Below, piece by piece: positions 8,149 to 17,693 of a stretch of 64,000 nucleotides of DNA. The stretch comes from Hallella multisaccharivorax DSM 17128. Lineage in GTDB: Bacteria > Bacteroidota > Bacteroidia > Bacteroidales > Bacteroidaceae. The position numbers were made by a program, and so were the translations under genes. The stretch lies in the NCBI RefSeq assembly GCF_000218235.1, contig NZ_GL945017.1:523297-587296 (forward strand), given 5' to 3'. Each line of letters starts with the position of its first letter. Position 1 is the first letter of the stretch. The notes beneath the pieces are model-generated. The model saw nothing but the letters and a program-made list of their open reading frames with translations, was not told the DNA's origin and ran no database searches.

Positions 8149-9126
8149 TTACTTTTCCCTCTCAATGACGAAGTCGAGATAAGCCTTCAAACTGTCTTTC
8201 ACTTCACCGTCTTCTATCTCCCTGTCAAGCAAAGCCATAGAGGCAGCATGCAAATCCCACATCTTCTTTTCTGCGTAATCGATTCCGCCATTCGCCTTAG
8301 TGAAAGCCACCAAACGCGCTATTTCCTCCTTTGAGACAGTGCCTTCCTTCACCTTGTAAGCGATCTGTTTGATCTCCTCGTCATCCGTATTATTAAGCAC
8401 ATAGAGTGCGGGCAAGGTCAGTTTACCCTCAGCCATATCGTTACCGGTAGGCTTGCCAATCTTTGACTGGTCATAATAATCAAAGATATCATCACGAATC
8501 TGGAAGATGATGCCAAGATTGCGGCCAAACTCCTTTGCATACTCTATCTCTTCCTCCTTAGCTCCTCCGCTGAGCGCACCCATTGCGGCACATGCCTCAA
8601 AGAGAGCTGCCGTCTTCTGCTTGATAACCTGATAATAGGCCTCCTCCGAGAAATCCTTTAAGTGGATATTCTGTAGCTGCATGATCTCTCCGTTGGACAA
8701 GGTGCGACCCAATTCAGCGAGATAGCGGACAATGACCTCATCATGTGTGTAGCTGATATGCAGCAGAGCCGTTGAAAGGATATAATCGCCAACCAGCACC
8801 GCTACCTTATTACCATAGACCTGGTTCACAGAGGCTTGCCCGCGACGCTCCTCACTCTCGTCCACCACATCGTCGTGAACCAACGAGGCTGTATGCAGCA
8901 GCTCCAGTCCCACAGCAGCATGCTGCGTGACGTCAGTAATGGTGCCATTGCATTTCGCCATCAAGAAAATGAGCATAGGCCGCATCCGTTTACCCGCACG
9001 CTGACGAATATGGTCCAATGCCTGGTGCAGAAGACCCTCCGAATGAGATAAGGAACGGTCAAACAATTCATTGAAGTCGTTCAACTCAGAGGAGATAGGT
9101 TGCCTGATGATTGATATATAATCCAT
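8149..9126 (-). CDS. ispB: Trans-polyprenyl diphosphate synthase
   Basis: The 325-residue protein has both aspartate-rich motifs of trans-prenyltransferases: LVHDDVVDE (D85, D86, D89) and IRDDIFDYY, plus the RxxKRMRPML block that binds isopentenyl diphosphate. Such enzymes make the long all-trans polyprenyl tail, in this phylum mainly for menaquinone. Chain length cannot be set from sequence alone; small residues before the first motif (ELLHTASLVHDD) fit a long-chain product. The gene is monocistronic, convergent to deoC and divergent to polA. The symbol is by homology; octaprenyl specificity is not implied. Confidence 0.92.
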   Translation of the reverse strand: MDYISIIRQPISSELNDFNELFDRSLSHSEGLLHQALDHIRQRAGKRMRPMLIFLMAKCNGTITDVTQHAAVGLELLHTASLVHDDVVDESEERRGQASVNQVYGNKVAVLVGDYILSTALLHISYTHDEVIVRYLAELGRTLSNGEIMQLQNIHLKDFSEEAYYQVIKQKTAALFEACAAMGALSGGAKEEEIEYAKEFGRNLGIIFQIRDDIFDYYDQSKIGKPTGNDMAEGKLTLPALYVLNNTDDEEIKQIAYKVKEGTVSKEEIARLVAFTKANGGIDYAEKKMWDLHAASMALLDREIEDGEVKDSLKAYLDFVIEREK

Positions 9127-9145
9127 CCAAAAGAGATATTTACTA

Positions 9146-9153
9146 CAAAATTA
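9146..9153 (-). promoter_or_regulatory. Bacteroidota -7 box (TAATTTTG)
   Basis: On the minus strand TAATTTTG matches TAnnTTTG and lies 19 bp before the ATG of the polyprenyl synthase gene. Confidence 0.6.
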
Positions 9154-9248
9154 GTTATTTTTAGACGATATAATACAGTTGTAAGGCAACTTTTTCGTAA
9201 TTTTACAGAAAAATAGAAGTTAACACACATATTGACAACCCTATAGCA

Positions 9249-12056
9249 ATGGACAAACTCTTTTTGCTTGATGCATATGCCATTATTTTCCGGTCATACT
9301 ATGCTTTCATCAAACGACCCACTATCAATTCCAGAGGTCTAAACACGTCTACAGTCCTCGGATTCTGCAATACGTTGAAGGAAATCCTCGACAAAGAGAG
9401 CCCTGCCTATCTCGGCGTGGCATTCGATCAGGGAAAGACCTTCCGCCACGAGGCCTTTCCACCCTACAAAGCCCAGCGGCAAGAGACTCCGGAGGACATC
9501 AAACTGTCGGTACCCATCATCCAGGACATACTCAAAGCCATGAACATCCCTATCCTCGTGGCAGAAGGATTCGAGGCCGACGACGTCATTGGTACATTGG
9601 CTACAAAAGCCGGAAAGGCAGGGGTGGAAACCTATATGCTCACGCCCGACAAGGACTATGGACAGCTCATACGCAAGAATGTCTACATGTTCCAACCGCG
9701 ACACGGCGGTGGCTACGACAAAATAGGCGAGAAAGATATTGAGGAGAAATACGGCATCCCCACGGCCGACAATGTCATCGACCTTCTCGCCCTCATGGGC
9801 GACTCGGCAGACAACTATCCAGGTTGCCCTGGAGTGGGCGAAAAGACGGCCGTGAAACTCATCTGCGAGTTCGGCTCCACGGAAAATCTGTTAGCACATA
9901 CCATGGACTTGAAAGGCAAACTTCGCGAGAAAGTGGAAAACGCGAAGGATGATATCAAGATGTCAAAGTTTCTTGCAACCATACGCACCGATGTGCCCAT
10001 CGACCTCAATCTCGACGCATTAAGAGTGTCATCTCCCGACGAGGCCAGGCTCCGTACCATCTTCAACAACCTCGAGTTCAAGCGGTTCACCGAGCGGTTC
10101 CTTGGCAAACCTGAAAAGGCCATGCCCCAACAGCCATCTCTTTTCGGAAATAATACTATTGCGCGCAATAACGCAACAGCGCAGCCGCGCAGTCCTCTAA
10201 CTACACAAACAAGTAATGATGAAAGCGTCAATGCACCCATGCCACACAACAATATCAAAACATTGGCACACGAGTACCAGCTCATCAAGACCCGTGAGGA
10301 GGCTATCAGGCTTTGCGAAACACTCATCAAAAACAACTTTGTCAGCCTCGATACGGAGACAACCTCTACAAACGCCATCGACGCTGAGCTGGTAGGGCTT
10401 AGCTTCAGCATCAAGGAGCACGAGGCATTCTACGTCGCAATCCCTGCCGGAAGGCAAGAGGCGCAGGCAATGGTCGATATTTTCAAGCCGCTCTACGAAA
10501 GCCAGGACATCCTGAAAATCGGGCAAAACATCAAGTACGACTACGAGGTATTGCGTAACTATGGCATTGACATCCAGGGCACAATGTTCGATACCATGCT
10601 CGCCCACTATGTGTGGCAGCCCGAGCTGCGCCACAATATGGACTATATGGCTGAGACATTGCTCGACTATGAGACCGTACATATCGAGGAACTCATCGGA
10701 CAAAAAGGTAAAAGCCAAAAGAACATGCGTGACCTGCAACCCGAAGAGGTCTATGAATACGCGGCTGAAGACGCCGACATCACGCTGCAACTCAAAAACG
10801 TTTTGGAGCCTAAGCTGAAAGAAGTCAATGCCACCAGGCTCTTCGAGGAGATAGAAATGCCATTGGTCAAAGTGCTTGCCGACATGGAAATCAACGGTGT
10901 AAGGCTCGACACCGAGCAGCTCAAAGCCACACAAAAAGCATTCACAGAGCGCATGAACCAATACGAGAAGCACGCCTATGAAGAAGCGGGCGAAGAGTTC
11001 AACATCTCTTCACCGCGACAGGTCGGCGACATCCTGTTCGGCAAGATGCAGCTTGTGGAGAAGCCGAAAAGAACCAAGACCGGGCAATATGTCACCTCAG
11101 AAGAAGTGTTGCAACAGCTGAAAGGCAAAGCCCCCATCGTCGACGACATTCTCAACTACCGTGGTATGAAGAAGCTCCTCAGTACCTATGTCGAAGCTCT
11201 CCCCAAGCTCATCGACCCGAAAGACGGGCATATCCACACCTCGTTCAACCAGGCCATCACAGCCACAGGACGCTTGTCTTCGAGCGATCCCAACCTGCAA
11301 AACATCCCCGTGCGCGACGACGACGGCAAGGAAATCCGTAAATGCTTCATCCCTGATGAGGGTTGCCGCTGGTTCTCCGCCGACTATTCACAGATTGAAC
11401 TGCGCATCATGGCACACCTCTCTGGTGACGAGAACATGATCGAGGCTTTCCGCGAGGGATTCGACATCCACCGCGCCACCGCCGCGAAGATATGGAAAGA
11501 GCCGATGGAGACCGTCAGCGACACGCAGCGAAAGAAAGCCAAACAGGCCAACTTCGGCATCATCTACGGCATCACGGCCTTCGGTCTGGCACAGCGAATG
11601 GACATCAGCAACGGCGAGGCCAGGCAGCTTATCGACGACTATTTCAAGACATTCCCCAAGGTGCGGCAGTACATGGAGGCCGCCAAGCAGAAAGCAAGCG
11701 AGAAAGGCTACGCCGAGACCATGTTCGGGCGCCGGCGTTACCTGCCCGACATCCACTCGCGCAACAACACCGTGCGCGGCTTTGCCGAGCGCAATGCCAT
11801 CAACGCGCCCATCCAAGGATCGGAGGCCGACATCATCAAACTCGCCATGATCCGAATCTGGAAACGATTTAAGGCCGAAGGACTGAGATCAAAGATGAGC
11901 CTGCAAGTACATGACGAACTCAACTTCTCCGTCTATCCCGACGAGGCTGATAAAGTGGAAAGCATCGTGCTGAAGGAGATGGAGGGCGCAGCCACACTCA
12001 GCGTGCCACTCATTGCCGATGCCGGATGGGGCGACAACTGGCTGGAAGCACACTAA
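9249..12056 (+). CDS. polA: DNA polymerase I
   Basis: The 935-residue enzyme has three domains in order. The 5'-3' flap exonuclease (about 1-290) shows DAYAIIFRSYYAF, EGFEADDVIGT and LTPDKDYGQL. The 3'-5' proofreading domain (about 340-520) keeps FVSLDTETTS near residue 366 and AAEDADITLQL, so proofreading is probably active. The polymerase domain shows motif A FSADYSQIELRIMAH near 710, the O-helix KQANFGIIYGITAFG and motif C LQVHDELNF. It acts in Okazaki-fragment maturation and repair. A low-complexity linker rich in Ala, Asn and Thr separates the first two domains. A 22-bp tandem array begins 3 bp after its stop. Confidence 0.98.
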   Translation: MDKLFLLDAYAIIFRSYYAFIKRPTINSRGLNTSTVLGFCNTLKEILDKESPAYLGVAFDQGKTFRHEAFPPYKAQRQETPEDIKLSVPIIQDILKAMNIPILVAEGFEADDVIGTLATKAGKAGVETYMLTPDKDYGQLIRKNVYMFQPRHGGGYDKIGEKDIEEKYGIPTADNVIDLLALMGDSADNYPGCPGVGEKTAVKLICEFGSTENLLAHTMDLKGKLREKVENAKDDIKMSKFLATIRTDVPIDLNLDALRVSSPDEARLRTIFNNLEFKRFTERFLGKPEKAMPQQPSLFGNNTIARNNATAQPRSPLTTQTSNDESVNAPMPHNNIKTLAHEYQLIKTREEAIRLCETLIKNNFVSLDTETTSTNAIDAELVGLSFSIKEHEAFYVAIPAGRQEAQAMVDIFKPLYESQDILKIGQNIKYDYEVLRNYGIDIQGTMFDTMLAHYVWQPELRHNMDYMAETLLDYETVHIEELIGQKGKSQKNMRDLQPEEVYEYAAEDADITLQLKNVLEPKLKEVNATRLFEEIEMPLVKVLADMEINGVRLDTEQLKATQKAFTERMNQYEKHAYEEAGEEFNISSPRQVGDILFGKMQLVEKPKRTKTGQYVTSEEVLQQLKGKAPIVDDILNYRGMKKLLSTYVEALPKLIDPKDGHIHTSFNQAITATGRLSSSDPNLQNIPVRDDDGKEIRKCFIPDEGCRWFSADYSQIELRIMAHLSGDENMIEAFREGFDIHRATAAKIWKEPMETVSDTQRKKAKQANFGIIYGITAFGLAQRMDISNGEARQLIDDYFKTFPKVRQYMEAAKQKASEKGYAETMFGRRRYLPDIHSRNNTVRGFAERNAINAPIQGSEADIIKLAMIRIWKRFKAEGLRSKMSLQVHDELNFSVYPDEADKVESIVLKEMEGAATLSVPLIADAGWGDNWLEAH

Positions 12057-12059
12057 AGT

Positions 12060-12169
12060 CTCAGGTGCCGTCACGTCGTCCGCCACGTGCCGGAGCATCG
12101 TCCTTCGTACGCGGAACGATCGTCCACCACGTGCCGGAGCATCGTACGGCACGTGCCGGACAATCCCAG
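12060..12169. repeat. 22-bp tandem array A (five imperfect units)
   Basis: Units at 12060, 12082, 12104, 12126 and 12148. The best units carry CCACGTGCCGGAGCATCGT; the centre CACGTG is palindromic. The third unit is strongly diverged but keeps phase. The array starts 3 bp after the polA stop and ends 91 bp before the next gene. The same unit type recurs at 31709-31796 and 63311-63376. Confidence 0.85.
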
Positions 12170-12227
12170 CCCAAAGCAAAGTGGACATAAAAAAATGGAA
12201 AACAGACATCATCCCATAATAATATTG

Positions 12228-12235
12228 TAACTTTG
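12228..12235 (+). promoter_or_regulatory. Bacteroidota -7 box (TAACTTTG)
   Basis: TAACTTTG lies 25 bp before the ATG at 12261 and probably drives the seven-gene operon that ends with murQ. Confidence 0.65.
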
Positions 12236-12260
12236 CACCCACAAAAGAAATAGTCAAGCA

Positions 12261-13310
12261 ATGAATTATTTAGACCGGAACGAATTCAACTTTGAACCCT
12301 CTCAAGAAGTAGTAGAAGCCATCAAGAATTTCGACATCAGCAAGTTTGCATTCTACACCCGCATCTATGACCAAGGCAAGAAGAGCATCTTCTCCGTGTT
12401 CTTGTCCGAGAAATTCGACATTGACGAGAGCCAAATCGTCTTGGGTTATGGTGCCGAGGACCTGCTGAAGAAAGCCGTTCACTTCTTTCTCACCGAAGAA
12501 GGCAGCAACCGTACCATGCTCATCCCTAAGTTCTCGTGGTGGTACTATGAGCGCATCGCGGCCGAAGTAGGCGGCAAGACGCTGAAATATGAGGTGTATG
12601 AGGACGGCGACACCTTCCGCTACGACTTTGATGCCCTGCGCAGACAGGTCAACGAAGTGAAGCCGAAGATTCTTCTTGTAGCAACACCCAATAATCCCAC
12701 AGGCAACGGACTCACACCCAAGGAGCTGGAGTCGCTGTGCGACATGGTGCCGGAGGAGACCATTATCTTAGTCGACGAGGCTTATGCCAACTACATCACA
12801 CAGGACACAACATATGTCAAGCACCTGGTGGAGACCAAGAGTAACATCATCTTCTGCCGCACATTGAGCAAGTTCTATGGCCTGCCCGGACTGCGCCTCG
12901 GCTTCGGATTCATCGGCAAAGGCGATGAGATGGAAAGTTATGCACGCTATGCTAACATGTATTTAGGCTACGACCGCCTCTCGGAAGAGGTAGGCATTGC
13001 CGCCCTGAAAAGCGATGCTCACTACCGTGAAATTGCGCGCGTAATGCAGGAAGCAAGGGATATGTACACGAAAGAGTTAGGGATGCTTGACGGATTCAAA
13101 GTCTACAAGAGTGTAGCTAACTTCATCCTCATCAAATATCCAGTGAGCTTGAAGGACCATTTGCAGCAAGCCTTTGCTGACGAAGACTATAAAGTGAAGT
13201 TCATGGCAGAGCCCGACCTGCACGACCACATGCGCATCACCCTCGGTCGCAGGGAGCAGAACCGCACCATCTGCAGCACTATCCTTAAGATAGCGCAAGC
13301 TTCAAAATAG
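12261..13310 (+). CDS. PLP-dependent aminotransferase/decarboxylase, HisC/CobD-like
   Basis: The 349-residue protein is a fold-type I PLP enzyme. Visible features are ATPNNPTG (141-148), the cofactor aspartate in LVDEAYANY (D172), the Schiff-base lysine K204 in RTLSKFYGLPGLRLGF and a C-terminal substrate Arg in HMRITLGR. It would usually be annotated histidinol-phosphate aminotransferase, but no his genes are near, and the K-F-Y-x-x-P-G-L-R-L-G stretch is closer to CobD (threonine-phosphate decarboxylase) than to HisC, which normally has K-A-F-x-L-A-G. The next genes are LicC-like and LicD, so making a phospho-amino alcohol such as phosphoethanolamine is an attractive alternative. The fold is certain, the reaction is not. 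Confidence 0.8.
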   Translation: MNYLDRNEFNFEPSQEVVEAIKNFDISKFAFYTRIYDQGKKSIFSVFLSEKFDIDESQIVLGYGAEDLLKKAVHFFLTEEGSNRTMLIPKFSWWYYERIAAEVGGKTLKYEVYEDGDTFRYDFDALRRQVNEVKPKILLVATPNNPTGNGLTPKELESLCDMVPEETIILVDEAYANYITQDTTYVKHLVETKSNIIFCRTLSKFYGLPGLRLGFGFIGKGDEMESYARYANMYLGYDRLSEEVGIAALKSDAHYREIARVMQEARDMYTKELGMLDGFKVYKSVANFILIKYPVSLKDHLQQAFADEDYKVKFMAEPDLHDHMRITLGRREQNRTICSTILKIAQASK

Positions 13311-13346
13311 GCCCGTCACATTCATTTCCAACACCATAGCATCAGC

Positions 13347-14075
13347 ATGATAGCCGTTATCCTCGCTGCCGGAATGGCAAAACGCTTGCGTCCATTGACC
13401 GACCAACAGCCCAAGTGTCTGTTGGAGATTGGCGGCCGCTCACTGCTGCAACGATCGGTGGATGCCCTCAGCTCTACAGGCATTCACGATTTTGTCATTG
13501 TCACAGGCTATTTGCATCGTCAGATAGAAGTCTTTCTGCAGGATCACTATCCTGACGACAGCTTCACATTTATTCAAAATGACGATTACGCCACCACTAA
13601 CAACATCTATTCGTTGTGGTTGGCGCGCCCATGGGTAGACGGCAAGGACTTCTTGCTGTTGGACAGCGATCTGCTTTACGACCCTGCCATTCTTAAACGC
13701 CTTCTCCGACAGGAAGGCAACGCGCTGACGGTCTGTCGTCATCCCCTCGGCAAAGAGGAGATGAAGGTCGTCGTCGACAATGATACCAATATCGTGGAAA
13801 TCAGCAAGACTTGTGATCCCATACTGGCTTATGGCGAGTCTGTAGGTATAGAGAAGTTTACACCCGACTATAGTCAGGCACTCTACAGGCTCCTCACCAC
13901 GATGATAGAGCAGGAAAAACAGGTAGATACCTTCTACGAGGCAGCCTTTCAGCGGCTCATTCCGCAAGGATACTGCTTTAAAGTCATCGACACCACCGAT
14001 CTCTTCTCCATCGAACTCGATACGCCCGAGGACTTTCGCCATGCGCAGAAGCTCATCCCAAAAGAACTATATTAA
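13347..14075 (+). CDS. LicC-like sugar/choline-phosphate nucleotidyltransferase
   Basis: The 242-residue protein begins with the nucleotidyltransferase signature LAAGMAKRLRPLTDQQPKCL, then has the metal-binding LLLDSDLLYD and the tail VIDTTDLFSIELDTPEDF. The combination of short length and a following licD gene resembles LicC, which makes CDP-choline from phosphocholine and CTP. Sugar-1-phosphate nucleotidyltransferases share the same motif, so the substrate is open. It starts 36 bp after the PLP enzyme and ends 29 bp before licD. Together they could form and transfer a CDP-activated amino alcohol. Confidence 0.8.
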   Translation: MIAVILAAGMAKRLRPLTDQQPKCLLEIGGRSLLQRSVDALSSTGIHDFVIVTGYLHRQIEVFLQDHYPDDSFTFIQNDDYATTNNIYSLWLARPWVDGKDFLLLDSDLLYDPAILKRLLRQEGNALTVCRHPLGKEEMKVVVDNDTNIVEISKTCDPILAYGESVGIEKFTPDYSQALYRLLTTMIEQEKQVDTFYEAAFQRLIPQGYCFKVIDTTDLFSIELDTPEDFRHAQKLIPKELY

Positions 14076-14104
14076 GGGCAAAAGCCTGTAATGTATCTCC
14101 GAAT

Positions 14105-14914
14105 ATGGCAGACTATGACATCCATCAGGTTCATCAGAGAATCCTGAAAATCTGTGAAGCGCTCCACCAGACATGCCAGACGCACCACCTGACTTACTAT
14201 CTTTGGGCGGGCAGCATGATAGGCGCCGTGCGCCACAAGGGCTTCATCCCCTGGGATGACGACATGGATATTGCCATGCCGCGGCCCGACTACGACCGCC
14301 TCATCGCCCATTGTCGCAAGTGGTTGCCGCAACCCTACGAGATGGTCTGCGCCGAAGACGATCCCTCTTACCCCCTACCCTTCGCCAAGATTCAAGACGC
14401 CAGTACCACTCTCATCGAGCGTTCGCATCTGAGATACCTTGGTGGAGTCTACATCGATGTGTTTCCCATCGACGGCGTCCCCGCCAATACCCTTGCCCGT
14501 AAGTTGCATTTCGCCAAGTACGAATACTATAAGCGGGTGCTGTATCTCGTCCATCGTGATCCCTATAAACACGGGCATGGTCCCAGCAGCTGGGTGCCTC
14601 TGCTCTGCCGAAAACTCTACACCATGCAGGGCGTACAGTGCAAAATCCAGGCATTGCTGCACAAATACAGTTACGATCACAGCGCGCTTGTCGCTGACTA
14701 CGACGACGGATCGCGCGGCGCCATGAGGAAAGAGACACTCGGCACGCCTACACCCTACCCCTTTGAAGATACCACACTACGCGGGGTGGAGTATTACGAC
14801 ACCTACCTCACCAACAAATACGGCGACTATATGCAGCTTCCCGACGAGGCGCACAGGCGTCAACACAACTTCCATTACCTCGACCTCGAAAAGCCTTATC
14901 GGGAATACAAATAA
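14105..14914 (+). CDS. LicD-family phosphotransferase
   Basis: The 269-residue protein shows the LicD core: LWAGSMIGAVRHKGFIPWDD followed by DDMDIAMPRPDYDRL. LicD enzymes transfer phosphocholine or similar groups from CDP-linked donors to cell-surface glycans, using Asp residues of the DDDxD motif for metal binding. It has no signal peptide or membrane helix and should act on the cytoplasmic face. The upstream LicC-like gene suggests the donor source and the downstream glycosyltransferase suggests the acceptor glycan. Confidence 0.88.
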   Translation: MADYDIHQVHQRILKICEALHQTCQTHHLTYYLWAGSMIGAVRHKGFIPWDDDMDIAMPRPDYDRLIAHCRKWLPQPYEMVCAEDDPSYPLPFAKIQDASTTLIERSHLRYLGGVYIDVFPIDGVPANTLARKLHFAKYEYYKRVLYLVHRDPYKHGHGPSSWVPLLCRKLYTMQGVQCKIQALLHKYSYDHSALVADYDDGSRGAMRKETLGTPTPYPFEDTTLRGVEYYDTYLTNKYGDYMQLPDEAHRRQHNFHYLDLEKPYREYK

Positions 14915-14932
14915 GCAAAAAAGCCATTCACA

Positions 14933-16372
14933 ATGACACAACAAATAGATTGCTTCATTGCCCGCGGCAATGAAGAAGAGACCTTAAAAAACGTAGAGGC
15001 CTTCCAAAACGAGGCTCTGGTCGGCAATGTCACCGTCGTTGACGGCAACATGAAAGCTTCAGCCACACTGAAACAGATAGCCGGACAGACCTCTGCCAAA
15101 TACACACTGCTCTTCCTGAAAGGACAATACATACAGATGGGCTACCTCGCCCTGCAACGTATGGTGCAAGTGGCCGACATCACCCGTGCCGCCATGACCT
15201 ATGCCGACCACTACAACATCTCCGCCGACGGCAAGCGCACCGACGCTCCCACCATTGACTATCAGATGGGTGCTTTGCGCGACGACTTCAATTTTGGCTC
15301 TGTGTTGCTCTTCCGTACCGACGCGCTCAAGGAGGCTGTCGTACGTATGAAAGCAGATTATCAGGCTGTAGGGTTCTACGATCTCAGACTGAAACTCGCC
15401 GAAAAATATCAGTTCAGCCATATCAACGAATACCTCTACTCAGAAGTAGAGCTCGATACACGCAAGACCGGTGAGAAGCTTTTCGACTACGTCGACCCAA
15501 GGAACCGCACCTCGCAAATAGAGATGGAGCAAGCCGTCACTGAGTACTTAAAAGAGATTGGCGGCTATCTCAAGCCCGAATTTGAGCCCATAGACATCCA
15601 GGCTGGACACTTCCCCGTGGAGGTGAGCGTCATGATTCCCGTGCGTAACCGCATCCGCACCATCCGCGATGCCATCGAAAGCGCACAGAATCAGAGAACG
15701 ACCTTCGACTACAATATCTTCATCATTGAGAATGGTCCTGAGTGCCATTCCACTGACGGCACGACGGAGGCTATCGACGAGATGGCCGCCAACGACGGCC
15801 GTATCGTACATATTGTCACCCAAAGACGCGACTTAGGGGTGGGCGGCAGCTGGAATCTCTGCGCGCATGACCCACGCTGCGGCCGATTCATCGTGCAGCT
15901 CGACTCGGACGATGTCTACCTCGACGAGAACACCCTGCAGACCTATTACGACGCGTTCATGGAGCAGAAGACCGGCGCTATCATCGGTACCTATGAGCTC
16001 ACCGACATCAATAAGAACATTCTGCCGCCTGGAAAGATCGACCACGCGGAGTGGACACCGGAAAATGGCCGCAACAACGCCCTTCGTATCAACGGCCTCG
16101 GCGCGCCGCGAGGAATGTATTCGCCCCTGCTGCGCGACATCACCATGCCCAACGTGAACTACGGTGAGGACTATGCCTTTATGCTTGCCCTGAGCCGTCA
16201 CTACCTCATCGGCCGCATCTACGACCCCGTGTATTGCTGTCGCCGCTGGGACGACAACTCCGATGGCGACTTAAGCATCGAGAAAGAAAACCGCAACAAC
16301 ACGTATAAAGACCGCATCCGCACCTGGGAACTGATGGCGCGCATCACAATGAACAAGCAGCATGAACACTAA
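14933..16372 (+). CDS. Two-part family 2 glycosyltransferase
   Basis: The 479-residue protein has a C-terminal GT-A domain from about residue 210: [34 protein letters not shown] and the metal site [15 protein letters not shown]. The first 200 residues look like a second, degenerate GT2-type domain ([23 protein letters not shown]) without an obvious DxD. The C-terminal GT overlaps the AmpG-like gene by 11 bp, and licD lies 18 bp upstream. It probably builds or extends the glycan that LicD modifies. Nucleotide sugar and linkage cannot be told. Confidence 0.85.
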   Translation: MTQQIDCFIARGNEEETLKNVEAFQNEALVGNVTVVDGNMKASATLKQIAGQTSAKYTLLFLKGQYIQMGYLALQRMVQVADITRAAMTYADHYNISADGKRTDAPTIDYQMGALRDDFNFGSVLLFRTDALKEAVVRMKADYQAVGFYDLRLKLAEKYQFSHINEYLYSEVELDTRKTGEKLFDYVDPRNRTSQIEMEQAVTEYLKEIGGYLKPEFEPIDIQAGHFPVEVSVMIPVRNRIRTIRDAIESAQNQRTTFDYNIFIIENGPECHSTDGTTEAIDEMAANDGRIVHIVTQRRDLGVGGSWNLCAHDPRCGRFIVQLDSDDVYLDENTLQTYYDAFMEQKTGAIIGTYELTDINKNILPPGKIDHAEWTPENGRNNALRINGLGAPRGMYSPLLRDITMPNVNYGEDYAFMLALSRHYLIGRIYDPVYCCRRWDDNSDGDLSIEKENRNNTYKDRIRTWELMARITMNKQHEH

Positions 16373-17684
16373 AAACATCTCTCCTTGGGTATGGGTGCCA
16401 ACGCTTTATTTTGCCGAAGGCGTACCTTACTTCATCGTTAACAACATCTCTGTGATGATGTTCACGAAGATGGGCGTGCCCAATGGCGATATGGCCTTCT
16501 TCACCACCCTACTCTATTTCCCCTGGTTTCTGAAAGGCATTTGGAGTCCGTTAGTCGATGTGGTGCGTACCAAACGCTGGTGGATCATCACCATGCAAGC
16601 CCTGCTCACGGTGCTTCTAATACTGCTCACGATCACTTTACCCAGACCTTCCGCGCAGATGATAGCGGGCGGGCAGACACCTATCAGCCTCTTTACGATC
16701 ACGCTGGTGCTGTTTATCATCGCCGCCTTTGCCTCCGCCACGCACGACATCGCTGCCGACGGCTACTATATGCTGGCGCACAGCCCGAGCAGTCAGGCTG
16801 CATTTATCGGCATCCGAAGCACGTTCTACCGCATCGCCTCCGTCTTCGGGCAAGGCGTACTCGTGTTTATTGCCGGATCCATAGAGAGTCGTACCGGCAA
16901 CATTCCCTATTCCTGGAGAATCACCTTAGGGTTGAGTGCTATCATCTTCTTGATGGTCACACTCTATCATACCTTCTTTCTGCCACGCGCTGACGGCGAC
17001 AAGCCACGCGGCAACACAGCAGCAGCCTCCTCGCATCAAGTCAAATGGAGTGAGCTCACCGAATCTTTTTCCACCTTCATCAAAAAGCCCAACGTGCTGT
17101 GGGCCATCGCTTTCATGCTCCTTTACCGGTTACCGGAGGGCTTCCTCATTAAGATGTGCCAGCCCTTCCTCGTGCATAGCACAGCCTCTGGAGGCCTTGG
17201 ATTGAGCACTGAATTGGTAGGCCTCGTCTACGGAACCTTTGGCGTTATCGCCTTGTTGGGCGGTGGCATCATCGGCGGCATCGTCGCTTCGAGGCGGGGC
17301 CTAAAGCACTCACTGTGGATCATGGCGACCGCCATCACGCTGCCTTGCGTCACTTTCGTCTATCTCGCCATCTGGCAACCTGTCAATGTAGGCATCATCA
17401 CGCTGGCCCTCTGCATTGAGCAGTTCGGCTATGGCTTTGGTTTTACGGCCTACATGCTGTACATGATGTACTTCTCCGAAGGCGAGTTCAAAACCTCTCA
17501 CTATGCCATCTGCACCGCCTTCATGGCCCTGAGCATGATGCTTCCCGGCTTTGTGGCAGGATATATACAGGAAGCCATTGGCTATGTCAACTTCTTTTGG
17601 ATGGTCATGGTGTGCTGCATCGCAACCCTTGGCATCACCTTCGTCATCCGAAAACAGGTAGATGAACGGTATGGACATAAATAA
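16362..17684 (+). CDS. AmpG-like muropeptide permease (MFS)
   Basis: The 440-residue protein has about 12 membrane helices and the AmpG/acetyl-CoA-transporter pattern [30 protein letters not shown] and [14 protein letters not shown]. AmpG imports anhydro-MurNAc disaccharides and muropeptides released by cell-wall turnover. The genes immediately downstream encode an amino-sugar kinase and MurQ, so uptake of cell-wall sugars is the most likely role. The start overlaps the glycosyltransferase gene by 11 bp. Confidence 0.88.
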   Translation: MNTKNISPWVWVPTLYFAEGVPYFIVNNISVMMFTKMGVPNGDMAFFTTLLYFPWFLKGIWSPLVDVVRTKRWWIITMQALLTVLLILLTITLPRPSAQMIAGGQTPISLFTITLVLFIIAAFASATHDIAADGYYMLAHSPSSQAAFIGIRSTFYRIASVFGQGVLVFIAGSIESRTGNIPYSWRITLGLSAIIFLMVTLYHTFFLPRADGDKPRGNTAAASSHQVKWSELTESFSTFIKKPNVLWAIAFMLLYRLPEGFLIKMCQPFLVHSTASGGLGLSTELVGLVYGTFGVIALLGGGIIGGIVASRRGLKHSLWIMATAITLPCVTFVYLAIWQPVNVGIITLALCIEQFGYGFGFTAYMLYMMYFSEGEFKTSHYAICTAFMALSMMLPGFVAGYIQEAIGYVNFFWMVMVCCIATLGITFVIRKQVDERYGHK

Positions 17685-17693
17685 CCAACAACC

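Noticed and set aside
10197..10973. Long open frame on the minus strand inside polA
   Set aside because: It is antisense to conserved exonuclease codons of polA and its translation has no family features; it is a shadow of a GC-rich gene.
12060..12169. CACGTG elements as binding sites of a known regulator
   Set aside because: The palindrome is part of a 22-bp tandem repeat; I know of no bacterial regulator in this phylum with that site, so I list it only as a repeat.
12261..13310. Annotation as hisC
   Set aside because: No other histidine biosynthesis genes are nearby and the lysine-region motif is CobD-like; I left the symbol empty.
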